Below are positions 7,434 through 16,185 of a stretch of DNA of 27,206 nt, piece by piece (position 1 is the first letter of the stretch; every line of letters starts with the position of its first letter). A model generated the notes under the pieces. That model ran no database searches and had not been told where the DNA came from. It saw only the letters and a program-made list of their open reading frames with translations. Location of the stretch: positions 1-27,206 of the forward strand of contig JBJXGE010000045.1 of assembly GCA_046154185.1 (NCBI GenBank). The letters run 5' to 3'. A program made the translations under genes and the position numbers. This DNA comes from JBJXGE01 sp046154185 (lineage in GTDB: Bacteria > Planctomycetota > UBA8108 > UBA1146 > JAJFFE01).

Positions 7434-9302
7434 TCAGATGCTGCCGGCGGTGCTGCGGCGTGATTCGCGGCGGCGATCGACCTCTTTGAGGACGCGCTTG
7501 CGCACGCGAATCGCATTCGGAGTCAGTTCGACGAGCTCGTCGTCCTGGATGTATTCAAGGGCGGATTCGAGCGACAAGATGCGCGGCGGCTTCACCATCG
7601 TCGCGTCGTCTTTGCCGGCGGCGCGGATGTTTGTCAGCTTCTTCGTGCGCAGCACATTGACGCCGATGTCATCCTCTTTGCAGTGCTCCCCCACGACTTG
7701 TCCCTCATACACACGATCTTGCGGTTGGATAAAGAACACGCCGCGATCGTACAGCGCGTCCAGCGCATAGGCGGTGGCGACACCGGTCTCGATCGACACC
7801 ATGACACCCGCTTGGCGCTGCGGAATCGAACCGCGCAGCGGCTCGTAGCCATGGAAATTGTGATGCATGATTGCGCGCCCGGAAGTCGCCGTGAGCATTC
7901 GACTGCGCAGTCCGATAAGTCCGCGCGCCGGTATCGTGAACTCAATATGGACAAATCCGCCGGCGACCGAGCGGGTGTCCATCTTGACCATTTCGGCGCG
8001 GCGGTCCCCCACTAAGCCGATCACGGCGCTTTGACACTCCGACGGACACTCGACGACGAGCAGCTCGATCGGCTCCATGCGTCGGCCATCGATCTCGCGG
8101 AAAATCACTTTGGGCTTTCCGGCGCAGAGCTCGAATCCTTCGCGGCGCATGTTCTCGAGCAGAATGCCGAGGTGCATGAGGCCGCGACCCGAAACCTTGA
8201 ATTCTTCCGGGCCGTCGCCAGGCTCGACACGCAACGCGACGTTCGACTCGAGTTCCTTGTAGAGTCGCGCGCGAATTTGGCGGCTCGTGACGAGGGTGCC
8301 GTCTTGGCCGGCGAAAGGTCCATCGTTTATTCGAAACGTCATGTGCAACGTCGGCTCGTCGATGCGTGTCGCCGGTAGCGCGCGCGGCGTCTCGAGACTC
8401 GCGATAGTCTCACCGATATCGAAATTCTCGAGCCCCACGACGGCGCAGATCTCACCGCTCTCGATTCGCGGCACTTGCTTGCGGCCGAGTCCTTCGAACT
8501 CGTGCACCTGCAGGACGCGTTGCCGAACGACTGAGCCGTCGCGTTTCACGATCGCCACATCCTCGCCTTGGGAAATGCTCCCAGCCGAGACCCGACCGAT
8601 CGCGATACGACCGACGTAGTCAGAGTAATCGATTGTCGTCACTAGCATTTGCAGCGGCTCGCCGGGCTGCACTTCGGGCGCCGGCACGTGCTCGATGATG
8701 GTCTCGAAGATCGCACGCAGATCGGTCGCCGGCTCCTCGACGTCTCGACTCGCCCAGCCGAGGCGGCCCGAGCCGTAGAGGATCGGGAAGTCGAGCGCCT
8801 GATCGCTCGCCTCAAGACTCACGAGCAAATCGAACACTTCGTTCAAGACCTCGTCGATGCGGCGATCGGGTCGGTCAACCTTGTTGATAAAAACAATCGG
8901 CCGGATTCCGTGCTCAAGCGCCTTCTTGAGCACGAACCGCGTCTGAGGCATCGGACCTTCTGAGCTGTCGACGAGCAACAATGCGCCGTCAGCCATACCG
9001 AGCACACGTTCCACTTCGCCGCCGAAGTCGGCGTGCCCCGGCGTGTCGATGATGTTGATCTTGTAGTGTTCGCCGCTCCGCGCGGTGTAGTTGATCGCGC
9101 AGTTCTTGCTGAAGATCGTGATGCCGCGCTCACGCTCCAGGTCGTTCGAGTCCATGATCAAACCGTGCTGGCCGCCAGCGAGACGATCGAGATCCTCGGT
9201 ACGGAACATGCCAGATTGGTAGAGCAGTTTGTCGACCAGCGTCGTCTTGCCATGGTCGACGTGGGCGATGATCGCCACGTTGCGGATGCGTTGCGAATGC
9301 AT
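7434..9302 (-). CDS. typA: Ribosome-associated translational GTPase TypA/BipA
   Basis: TypA is an elongation-factor-like GTPase that binds the ribosome and is needed for large-subunit assembly and stress or cold growth in many bacteria. The 622-residue protein shows the GTPase motifs in order: AHVDHGKT (13-20), RGITI with the switch I threonine (about 59-63), DTPGH (86-90) and NKVD (140-143). The conserved TypA domains follow, including GRGLMHLGILLENMRREGFEL, FTIPARGLIGLRS and YDRGVFFIQPQDRVYEGQVVGEH. Length and order match the family (about 607 residues). The ATG at 9302 starts the protein exactly where family members begin, although I see no clear Shine-Dalgarno sequence. It follows the FG-GAP gene by 177 bases on the same strand. 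Confidence 0.96.
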   Translation of the reverse strand: MHSQRIRNVAIIAHVDHGKTTLVDKLLYQSGMFRTEDLDRLAGGQHGLIMDSNDLERERGITIFSKNCAINYTARSGEHYKINIIDTPGHADFGGEVERVLGMADGALLLVDSSEGPMPQTRFVLKKALEHGIRPIVFINKVDRPDRRIDEVLNEVFDLLVSLEASDQALDFPILYGSGRLGWASRDVEEPATDLRAIFETIIEHVPAPEVQPGEPLQMLVTTIDYSDYVGRIAIGRVSAGSISQGEDVAIVKRDGSVVRQRVLQVHEFEGLGRKQVPRIESGEICAVVGLENFDIGETIASLETPRALPATRIDEPTLHMTFRINDGPFAGQDGTLVTSRQIRARLYKELESNVALRVEPGDGPEEFKVSGRGLMHLGILLENMRREGFELCAGKPKVIFREIDGRRMEPIELLVVECPSECQSAVIGLVGDRRAEMVKMDTRSVAGGFVHIEFTIPARGLIGLRSRMLTATSGRAIMHHNFHGYEPLRGSIPQRQAGVMVSIETGVATAYALDALYDRGVFFIQPQDRVYEGQVVGEHCKEDDIGVNVLRTKKLTNIRAAGKDDATMVKPPRILSLESALEYIQDDELVELTPNAIRVRKRVLKEVDRRRESRRSTAGSI

Positions 9303-9479
9303 TTGAAATCAAGCTCGCTTCAGTTGGGCCGTACCGGATGGAGGCGAGGAACGAAACCGCATCCATCGCGATCAAACGGGGCGAAGAGTTTATCGGCCCG
9401 CGAGGAAGATTCCATGAGATTGTTGCGGCGAGCTTTACGGCCAGCCGCCGTGGGCGCGCGAATCGTCCGGCCACGCGAG

Positions 9480-12400
9480 CTAGCGATTCAAGTAGATCCG
9501 ATCACTCGCGCCGCCGCCGTTGCCGACTACGACGTCGATATCGCCGTCGCGGTCAAAGTCGCCGATCGCAAGTCCATATCCTTCGCCGCTTCCGAGGTCC
9601 GTCGTCGTGACGGTGTATTGCCCGGTCCCATCGTTGAGGTAGAGCCGATTCGTTCCGACGTTGCCAACCACGAGATCGAGGTCGCCGTCCCCATCGATAT
9701 CGGCGAGTTCGACGTTCATTGTCACCGTGACCTCCGGTAGCGCGCCGATGACTTCGCTGAATTGCCCAGTGCCATCGCCGAGCCAAATAGCGCTTGCGAA
9801 CGGAAAGGGCCCGGCGCCGGTTTGCCCGGCGATCACATCGAGATCGCCATCGCCGTCGATGTCGCCGGTGGCAAGGTCACGCACTTCGCCGACGCCGAGG
9901 AAAACGAGGGAGTCGGTGAAAATCCCGTTACTGTCGTTTAGCCAGAGCTTGTTTTGGCGGCCGACGCTCGTGCCGTCGATCAAGTCGAGATCGCCGTCGC
10001 AATCAAAATCGCCAAGCGCGACCGCGTAACTCCACCCGTTGCCAACGAGCTGCGTGCTGGTGACGAAACCCCCGGCGCCGTTACTAAACAGCACATGATT
10101 CGGGCCGCGATTGCCGACCATGACGTCCGCGTTTCCATCCGCGTTGAGGTCACCGACCGCGAGCGAGGCGGTCTGAGTGCCCGGCAAACTCAGCCCGGAG
10201 TCGGCGAACATGCCGGCGCCGTTGTTCAGGTAAAGCCGATTTGGCGCGTTCGAGTTGCCGGCGAAAATGTCGAGATCGCCGTCGCGGTCGGCGTCGAGTA
10301 ACGCGATCGCTTCACTGAGATCGTTGCCGAGGAGCTGCGCGGTCGCCGCGAAACCGCCGAGGCCATCGCCGATGAGCACGCGATTCGGCGCGCCGGTCGT
10401 CGCGCTGCCGAATTCGGCCGTCACGATGTCGAGCCGGTCGTCGCCGTTCAAGTCGCCCGTCGCCAACTCGTAGGTGCTCGCGGCCGGAATCGTCGACGGC
10501 GCGAGTACGAGACTCGCAGTTCCCCACGTACCGGCGAGCGAGTTGGCGTGCGTCACCAAGGATCCGGCGGCCGAACTCACGAGATCGAGATCGCCGTCGC
10601 GATTGAGATCGACGGCGCCGTGAAGCGCGAGCGCCGAGTCGGTGACCAATACCGCGGCCGCGAGCGTGCTGCCGTCGTTTACAAGCACGCGTGTGCGCGA
10701 ATCGCCGCCCGCGTCGAGGCCTGCCGCGACGAGATCAGTGCGCCCATCACTGCCGATATCCATGGCGAGCAACGAAGTGCTTTCCAGGCTGAACGAAAGA
10801 CTGCCCGCGCTGAAGACACCGCTACCGTTGTTGAGGAACAACAAATCAGCGCTGCCATCCAATCCGTAGTAGAGGTCGAGATCGCCGTCGCGCTCGACAT
10901 CGAATGCGGCGAGCGCGCGGACCGGCAGCGTCGTGAGCAAAGTCGCGCTGGGTCCGAAACCGCCGCCACTGGCTTGCAGGTAGAGACGGCCATCGAGCAC
11001 GAGATCGAAATCTCCGTCGCCATCGAAGTCGCCGACCGCGGCACTGCCGAGACTTGACGCCAGTTGCGCCGAACTCGAGGCCGCGAAGCTGCCGCTGCCA
11101 TTATTTAGCCAAATTTCGGACGCGACATCTTCGTTGGCGCCGACGAGGTCGAGATCGCCATCGCGATCGAGGTCCGCAAGCACGAGGCCGCGCGTCACCG
11201 CCGAGCCGAGTTGCTGCACGAGCCCAAATCCACCTTGGCCGTTGCCGGACCACACATCGATTCCCTCATCGGTGCCAATCGCGAGGTCCTGGTCGCCGTC
11301 GAGATCGAGATCTCCTGCCGAGATCGCCAAGGCACCGCTGACGACGAAGGACGGTCCGGATGCGCTCAGCAGACCGGCGCCATTGTTCGCGAAATACTGA
11401 GTACTCGCCGAGCTGATTGTCACGACATCCGCGTCACCGTCGCGATCAAAGTCGCCGATCGCGGCGTCACTGGCGACCGCGAGAGTCTGCGCGAGTACGA
11501 AACCCGGAACGACGTCGACCACCCCGGTCGACATCGCGTCGGCGCCGGTGAGGGCGCTTTCGATGCGATCGGGCGCGGAAAGATCTACGTCGACGCCACT
11601 CGCCGCATTGCTGCCAATCGTTGCGCTCGCGAATTGCTGACGGCTCTTCAAGCTCGGATTCGTACCGAGGACGACACGCAGCTCTTGTGCGTTGGCACCG
11701 GCGCTCAAAGTGCTGCCGGCGCCGAGAGCATCGCCCGCGACGGGTAACAGCAGATCGGCGGGGCCGGCCGAGCCGCTAACAAGAATCGGCTGGTCGAAAG
11801 TCAGGATGAGCTGATCACCCATGCCGGCGATGCCGTCGCGGTTCTGGTCCAGGTAACGCGCCGGCCCCGCGAGTCGCGGAACATCGATCACCGTGATGCG
11901 AAGCATCGTGGTCGCGCTGCCGCTTTTGTTACTCGCGATGACGGTGTACACGATCTCATCCGCGATGACGGTCGGTGTGCCGCTGATAACACCCGTGGCA
12001 GGGTTGATGACGAGGCCAGGTGAGAGGAACGGCGCGATCTCAAACAGCTCAGCGGTGGGGACGAGCAGGGTCGGCACGAGCGGATCGATGGGAGCGTTGA
12101 CCAAAAACACGTAGGTATCAAATGGGTACTCAAGGCCGACCGGCTCGACCGGCGGCGCCTCGACGATGACGATGTAGATCGTGATGCTCGCTGAGCCGTT
12201 TTCGTTGGTGACGGTCACCGTGAACTCAACGTCTTCCTTGGAGTCGGTCAACTCGGTCGGCGTGCCGCTGATGGTGCCGTCGGTTCCGAGGCTGAGCCCG
12301 GGCGGCAGTTCCGGTTCCACCGTGATCGTCGCGTTCGCACAATCATGCGTGAAGGTGAGAATATTCGGCGGGATCTCGATGCCGATGACGTAAATCGCGT

Positions 12401-12584
12401 CCTCGACCAGGTAAGAAAGCGCCGACGGGATGGCCGTGCACGCGGGCCCAAACGGCAAAACATTCATCGAGCGACGACTTTTCCGCAGGCAGGAGCTCGA
12501 GGTCATCGCGACGAAACCAACCAGCGCAATCAACGCGAGCGTCCGAATCTTCCACTTGCTCGGCAAAACACTCATGACATTCAC
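9480..12584 (-). CDS. Ig-like and FG-GAP/VCBS repeat surface lipoprotein
   Basis: This 1034-residue exported protein has a hydrophobic signal (about 15-30) ending at Cys32, a plausible but non-canonical lipobox (SSSC). Two putative Ig domains of the He_PIG type follow (about 45-235), recognised by TISGTP and INPATGVISGTP. A further domain starting YLDQNRDGIAGMGDQ runs to about 370. From about 375 to the end there are 14 units each carrying a DxDxDG calcium loop, such as DFDRDGDADVV, DLDLDGDQDLA and DIDGDGDLDVIAG, matching FG-GAP/VCBS repeats. Fourteen units would fit two seven-bladed propellers (inference). It is probably a cell-surface adhesion or binding protein. The start is GTG, chosen because AGGAG lies eight bases upstream; an ATG three codons later is the alternative. 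Confidence 0.88.
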   Translation of the reverse strand: MNVMSVLPSKWKIRTLALIALVGFVAMTSSSCLRKSRRSMNVLPFGPACTAIPSALSYLVEDAIYVIGIEIPPNILTFTHDCANATITVEPELPPGLSLGTDGTISGTPTELTDSKEDVEFTVTVTNENGSASITIYIVIVEAPPVEPVGLEYPFDTYVFLVNAPIDPLVPTLLVPTAELFEIAPFLSPGLVINPATGVISGTPTVIADEIVYTVIASNKSGSATTMLRITVIDVPRLAGPARYLDQNRDGIAGMGDQLILTFDQPILVSGSAGPADLLLPVAGDALGAGSTLSAGANAQELRVVLGTNPSLKSRQQFASATIGSNAASGVDVDLSAPDRIESALTGADAMSTGVVDVVPGFVLAQTLAVASDAAIGDFDRDGDADVVTISSASTQYFANNGAGLLSASGPSFVVSGALAISAGDLDLDGDQDLAIGTDEGIDVWSGNGQGGFGLVQQLGSAVTRGLVLADLDRDGDLDLVGANEDVASEIWLNNGSGSFAASSSAQLASSLGSAAVGDFDGDGDFDLVLDGRLYLQASGGGFGPSATLLTTLPVRALAAFDVERDGDLDLYYGLDGSADLLFLNNGSGVFSAGSLSFSLESTSLLAMDIGSDGRTDLVAAGLDAGGDSRTRVLVNDGSTLAAAVLVTDSALALHGAVDLNRDGDLDLVSSAAGSLVTHANSLAGTWGTASLVLAPSTIPAASTYELATGDLNGDDRLDIVTAEFGSATTGAPNRVLIGDGLGGFAATAQLLGNDLSEAIALLDADRDGDLDIFAGNSNAPNRLYLNNGAGMFADSGLSLPGTQTASLAVGDLNADGNADVMVGNRGPNHVLFSNGAGGFVTSTQLVGNGWSYAVALGDFDCDGDLDLIDGTSVGRQNKLWLNDSNGIFTDSLVFLGVGEVRDLATGDIDGDGDLDVIAGQTGAGPFPFASAIWLGDGTGQFSEVIGALPEVTVTMNVELADIDGDGDLDLVVGNVGTNRLYLNDGTGQYTVTTTDLGSGEGYGLAIGDFDRDGDIDVVVGNGGGASDRIYLNR
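9520..11460 (-). repeat. In-gene tandem repeats encoding 14 calcium-loop units
   Basis: Near-identical segments such as GAGATCGCCGTCGC recur about every 120-180 bases on the plus strand (for example near 9540, 9680, 9840, 9990, 10270, 10585, 10875, 11150). Each marks the codons of a DxDxDG loop in the FG-GAP protein. The spacing is irregular and the similarity is confined to the loop codons, so this reflects protein repeats rather than a DNA element. Confidence 0.7.
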
Positions 12585-12841
12585 GGGAAGTTCTCCTCAG
12601 CGCGGTTGACGTCGGGCTCCGGTAGCAGGAATTTGCGGGACGAGCCGACAAACGGATCAGTCTCGAGTCCTCAAGTTCTTTGGATCCACAGGCTTGAGCC
12701 TTGAAACAGCCGGGCGGGATTTTACCGATTCGGGGGCAAAAAGCGACCCCGGACTCGTTCCGCGCGCCGTGCAAACACCGATCGATGACCGCAAATCCGG
12801 AATCGCTGCCGCGTTACCGGCCGCGATCGAAAGCTCGGCGA
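12585..12841. other. Gap between hutH-like gene and FG-GAP gene
   Basis: This 257-base gap contains the ribosome binding site of the FG-GAP gene (AGGAG near 12593-12597) and probably its promoter. A weak hairpin, CGGGG 12731-12735 with CCCCG 12747-12751 and an A-rich (plus strand) loop, lies about 90 bases after the ammonia-lyase stop. No ORF of its own is seen. Confidence 0.35.
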
Positions 12842-14566
12842 CTACTCGAGCGCGCCCACGACGCGTTCGACCGCTGCAACAAGCTCGTCATCTCGCACGA
12901 GTCGGGTCATGGCAGTGATGTCCATTCGCAACTCGCGATCGACCGAGAGATAGGCGACGCGCGCGCGTATCTGCGCCAGTGTTTCGGCGGTGCCAGCACC
13001 GGGCACGATTTTTCGCCGCAAGTTCTTCGCGAGTTGCGCGCGGCCCGGTGCGGTGATCGGTGCCGGCCAAAATTTGCCGACCAAGCTTCGCAACCGCACG
13101 TCGAGCGCCTGGGCCGCGGTCAACAGCTCGAGCGCGACAACGTGCTCGACGTCATCCAGCATCTCATACGCGTGGCGCGCGTCGTTGGCGCCCATCGAAA
13201 CGTGATCCTCGACGTTGGCACAGGTCGGCACCGAATACACGGCGGCAGCGTGCGAGCGCGTCGCGAGCTCATTGACGAGTGCGGCGGCGGTGTACTGCAC
13301 AATCATCAGCCCGCTCTGCGTGCCGGAATCGTTCGCAATCAGGAAATACGGTAAGCCGTCACTCGTGGCGGCGTCGACGAGTTTGTTAATGCGGCGTTCG
13401 GAGATACTAGCGAGTGCTGCAAGCGCGTTCTTGACAGCTGCAAGCGCAAGAGCGAGCGGCATACCATGAAAGTTGCCGGCCGAGATCACGAGATCGCGAT
13501 CGGGAAAGAGAATCGGATTGTCGGTCACGGCGCTGAGTTCACGATCGACGACGCCGACGGCGTGCGCCATGGTGTCGCGCACGGCGCCATGCACCTGCGG
13601 AGCGCAGCGAATGCTGTACGCGTCTTGCGGACTCTGCGACTTGCCGCCGCTCGGAGTTCCGCGTTCGGTGTCGAAAGACCAGTCGCCGCCGCGGTGCGGA
13701 ATACACTCGGGTGGCAGATCCACACACGTCGAGCCTTTTGTCAGCTTGCGAATATTTGCCGCGGTCGCGAGTTGACCGGGATGCGGACGCAGCGCATGAA
13801 CTGCGGCGGCGAACGCGTCGCTGCGGCCCGCCATCGCCTCGAGACTGAGCGCCGCGGCGATGTCGGCGTGTTTCAGCGCGCGCTCGAGTCGATGGAGCGA
13901 CAACACGGCGTAGCCGGTCATCAGCGCGGTTGTATTGATGAGCGCCAGCCCCTCCTTGTACGTGAGCTCAATCGCGGCGAGACCGGCGCGGCGCAGCGCT
14001 TCCGCGCCGGACAGGCGCTCCTCGCCAACCATCGCTTCACCGAGGCCGAGCATGACCAACACGATGTGCGAGAGTGGGGCCAAGTCGCCGCTCGCGCCGG
14101 CCGAGCCCTTTTCAGGAACTACGGGATGCACGCCGCGATTCAGCATTGCCGCCAAGAGTTCGAGCGTGCTGACGCGAATGCCGGAGTGTCCCTTGAGCAG
14201 CGTATTGATGCGCAAGACGAGGATCGCCCGCACGACTTCGACCGCGAGTGGTTTGCCGACGCAAACGGCGTGGCTGACGATGAGATTTCGCTGTAGCGCG
14301 ACCGCTGCACGCTCATCGGGCAGCAAGATATCGGCGTTCTTGCCGAAGCCCGTGGTCACGCCATAGATGACTTCGCCGGCACGCGCTTTCGCGGCGACAT
14401 ACTCGGCGGCTTGGCGCACGCGCTTGAGAGCGCGCGGCGCGAGCACGACGCGCGCCCCAGCAAGCGCGACCGCGACGACATCGGCCCGCGTGAGCTGAAC
14501 GCCGTCGAGTTCGACGCACTGCGGCTCGCTCGGTCGGGTCGTCCGACGCGTCCGTTTAGACGCCAT
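12842..14566 (-). CDS. hutH: Histidine ammonia-lyase (MIO-type aromatic amino acid lyase)
   Basis: Histidine ammonia-lyase removes ammonia from L-histidine to give urocanate, the first step of histidine breakdown. The self-forming MIO cofactor triad Ala-Ser-Gly is at 158-160 in GSAGASGDLAPLSH. YGVTTGFG (68-75), the selectivity histidine in NLIVSH (His99), VTDNPILF and ANVEDHVSMG are also present. A glutamate sits at the position of the ENK motif, but the following NK is replaced by LA. The 574-residue length exceeds the usual 510: there is an insert of about 20 residues before QDAYSIRC (around GGDWSFDTERGTPSGGKS) and both ends are extended. The ATG at 14566 overlaps the hisS stop by 11 bases; an upstream extension to 14650 is open but unlike the family. 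No other hut gene is present, so a related lyase or mutase is possible. Confidence 0.8.
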   Translation of the reverse strand: MASKRTRRTTRPSEPQCVELDGVQLTRADVVAVALAGARVVLAPRALKRVRQAAEYVAAKARAGEVIYGVTTGFGKNADILLPDERAAVALQRNLIVSHAVCVGKPLAVEVVRAILVLRINTLLKGHSGIRVSTLELLAAMLNRGVHPVVPEKGSAGASGDLAPLSHIVLVMLGLGEAMVGEERLSGAEALRRAGLAAIELTYKEGLALINTTALMTGYAVLSLHRLERALKHADIAAALSLEAMAGRSDAFAAAVHALRPHPGQLATAANIRKLTKGSTCVDLPPECIPHRGGDWSFDTERGTPSGGKSQSPQDAYSIRCAPQVHGAVRDTMAHAVGVVDRELSAVTDNPILFPDRDLVISAGNFHGMPLALALAAVKNALAALASISERRINKLVDAATSDGLPYFLIANDSGTQSGLMIVQYTAAALVNELATRSHAAAVYSVPTCANVEDHVSMGANDARHAYEMLDDVEHVVALELLTAAQALDVRLRSLVGKFWPAPITAPGRAQLAKNLRRKIVPGAGTAETLAQIRARVAYLSVDRELRMDITAMTRLVRDDELVAAVERVVGALE

Positions 14567-15968
14567 GCTGCTCGCTCTCGCCCGTCGGCGTTTGCGAGGG
14601 AGCGGGCGCCACAAAAGTCGCAGGCGGCAGCGCCAAAATGTGGCGCGCAAGTTCCGCGCAAGGCACGCGCACTTGCTCGCCGTTAATCATGTTCTTCAGC
14701 GTCACGCAATTCGCGTCACGTTCGCTCGCGCCGAAGATGACGACGAGCGGCACTCCGATCGCATTGGCGTACTTCATCTGACGCGCAAACTTCCAATCTT
14801 CCAGAATCAGCTCCGTCGCGATTCCCGCGGCCCGCAATTCCGCGGCGATCCGCACGTAGTCGGAAAATAAGCGGACGTCTTGCTGCGTGACGAGCACTTG
14901 CGCAGTGCTGCCGCCAGCGCCGGCGCGACCAGACTCCAGCAACTGATAGAAGAGTCGCGTGGCGCCAATCGACATTCCGACGCCGGGCAGTCGTGAGCGC
15001 GTATAGTAACCCGCGAGATTGTCATAGCGACCACCCGAGCAGATGCTGCCGAGATCCGGCTGCGCGTCTATGAGCGTCTCGTACACGGTGCCCGTGTAGT
15101 AATCGAGCCCGCGCGCGATTGCGAGATTGATGCGAAAGAACTGCTCTGGCACGCCGAAGGCAACGAGACTCTGAGTGACTTGCGTGAGTTCCGTCAGGCC
15201 GACGACAAATTGCGGCTCGGTGATGCCGAGCGCGCGGAGCTGCGCCAAAACTTTGGTGCTTACGCCACCGAGCGCCGTCAATTCGAGCACCCGAGCTATC
15301 TGCGTTGGACTGAGGCCGATTTCGGCGCCGCTCAAGGCGGTGGCGACTTGCTCACGTCCGCGCTTGTCGAGTTTGTCGATCTCGCGGAGCACCAGAGCTT
15401 GTCGGTCGGGCGCGACTGCGAGTTCGGAGAAAAACCCGAGCAAGAGCTTGCGGTTGTTGATGTGGATTGTGAACTTGCTGAGTTCGAGGTCGCGCAGCAC
15501 GCCATAAATGGCCGCCGGCACTTCCGCATCAAAATGGATGCTCAGTGCGTCTTTCCCGATGACATCGATGTCGCACTGATAGAACTCCCGATACCGCCCG
15601 CGCTGCATTCGCTCGCCGCGATAGACGCGCTGCATCTGATAGCGGCGAAAAGGAAATTGCAGCTTGTGCTCGTGTTCGGCGACATAGCGCGCGAGCGGCA
15701 CCGTCAAATCGAAGCGGAGCGCGAGTTCAGGATCACGGCCCTGCTTGAGCGCGCCGCTCGAAATCGCAAAATAGACCTGCTTCTCGGTCTCGCCGCCAGT
15801 CTTCGTAAGCAAGATTTCGGAGAGTTCCATCACGGGGGTCTCGACGGGCAAATAGCCGAACCGTTCGAAGCCGCACCGAATCCGATCCATCATTTTTTGG
15901 AACACGACCTGCTCGCGCGGTAGTAGCTCAAGCGTGCCAGGCACGCTGCGGGGGGTAATGAGTGCCAT
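14556..15968 (-). CDS. hisS: Histidyl-tRNA synthetase
   Basis: This class II synthetase charges tRNA-His with histidine in the cytoplasm. The 470-residue protein shows GTLELLPREQ near the start, LALRFDLTVPLARYV (motif 2 region), REFYQCDIDVIG, the histidine-binding GLDYYTGTVYE, GGRYDNLAG and the motif 3 region PGVGMSIGATRLFYQL, followed by an anticodon-binding domain (VLVTQQDVRLFSDYVRIA). It is longer than the common form (about 425) and ends in a Pro/Gln-rich tail. I chose the ATG at 15968 because family members begin here; GGAGAG lies 11 bases upstream. The frame continues open to 16202 but that part has no family resemblance. Its stop overlaps the ammonia-lyase start, suggesting coupled translation of two histidine-related genes. 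Confidence 0.94.
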   Translation of the reverse strand: MALITPRSVPGTLELLPREQVVFQKMMDRIRCGFERFGYLPVETPVMELSEILLTKTGGETEKQVYFAISSGALKQGRDPELALRFDLTVPLARYVAEHEHKLQFPFRRYQMQRVYRGERMQRGRYREFYQCDIDVIGKDALSIHFDAEVPAAIYGVLRDLELSKFTIHINNRKLLLGFFSELAVAPDRQALVLREIDKLDKRGREQVATALSGAEIGLSPTQIARVLELTALGGVSTKVLAQLRALGITEPQFVVGLTELTQVTQSLVAFGVPEQFFRINLAIARGLDYYTGTVYETLIDAQPDLGSICSGGRYDNLAGYYTRSRLPGVGMSIGATRLFYQLLESGRAGAGGSTAQVLVTQQDVRLFSDYVRIAAELRAAGIATELILEDWKFARQMKYANAIGVPLVVIFGASERDANCVTLKNMINGEQVRVPCAELARHILALPPATFVAPAPSQTPTGESEQHGV

Positions 15969-16185
15969 GAGTCGCTGAACTCTCCGCGGACGAACGAAGT
16001 CAGGATTCCATTCAAAACAATGCGTGACTGGCAGTATTGCCCGGTTCGGAGTTCTGTCAATTGCACGTGCGACGGCGGCACCCGCCCACGGCTGTAGCCG
16101 GCACGAACAAAAAATGCTAAGAACACGCGCCGAATCAGGATGGTTGGGATCGCGGACGAGACGGCGCAATGGACGGTGCAAGCAC

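Noticed and set aside
9520..11460. Regularly recurring GAGATCGCCGTCGC segments as a CRISPR-like array
   Set aside because: They are in frame in one long coding region and encode calcium loops; spacing is variable and the spacers are coding.
13466..14296. Plus-strand open frame of 276 codons
   Set aside because: It is the antisense shadow of the ammonia-lyase, produced by high GC content; it is Arg/Ala-rich with no domain.
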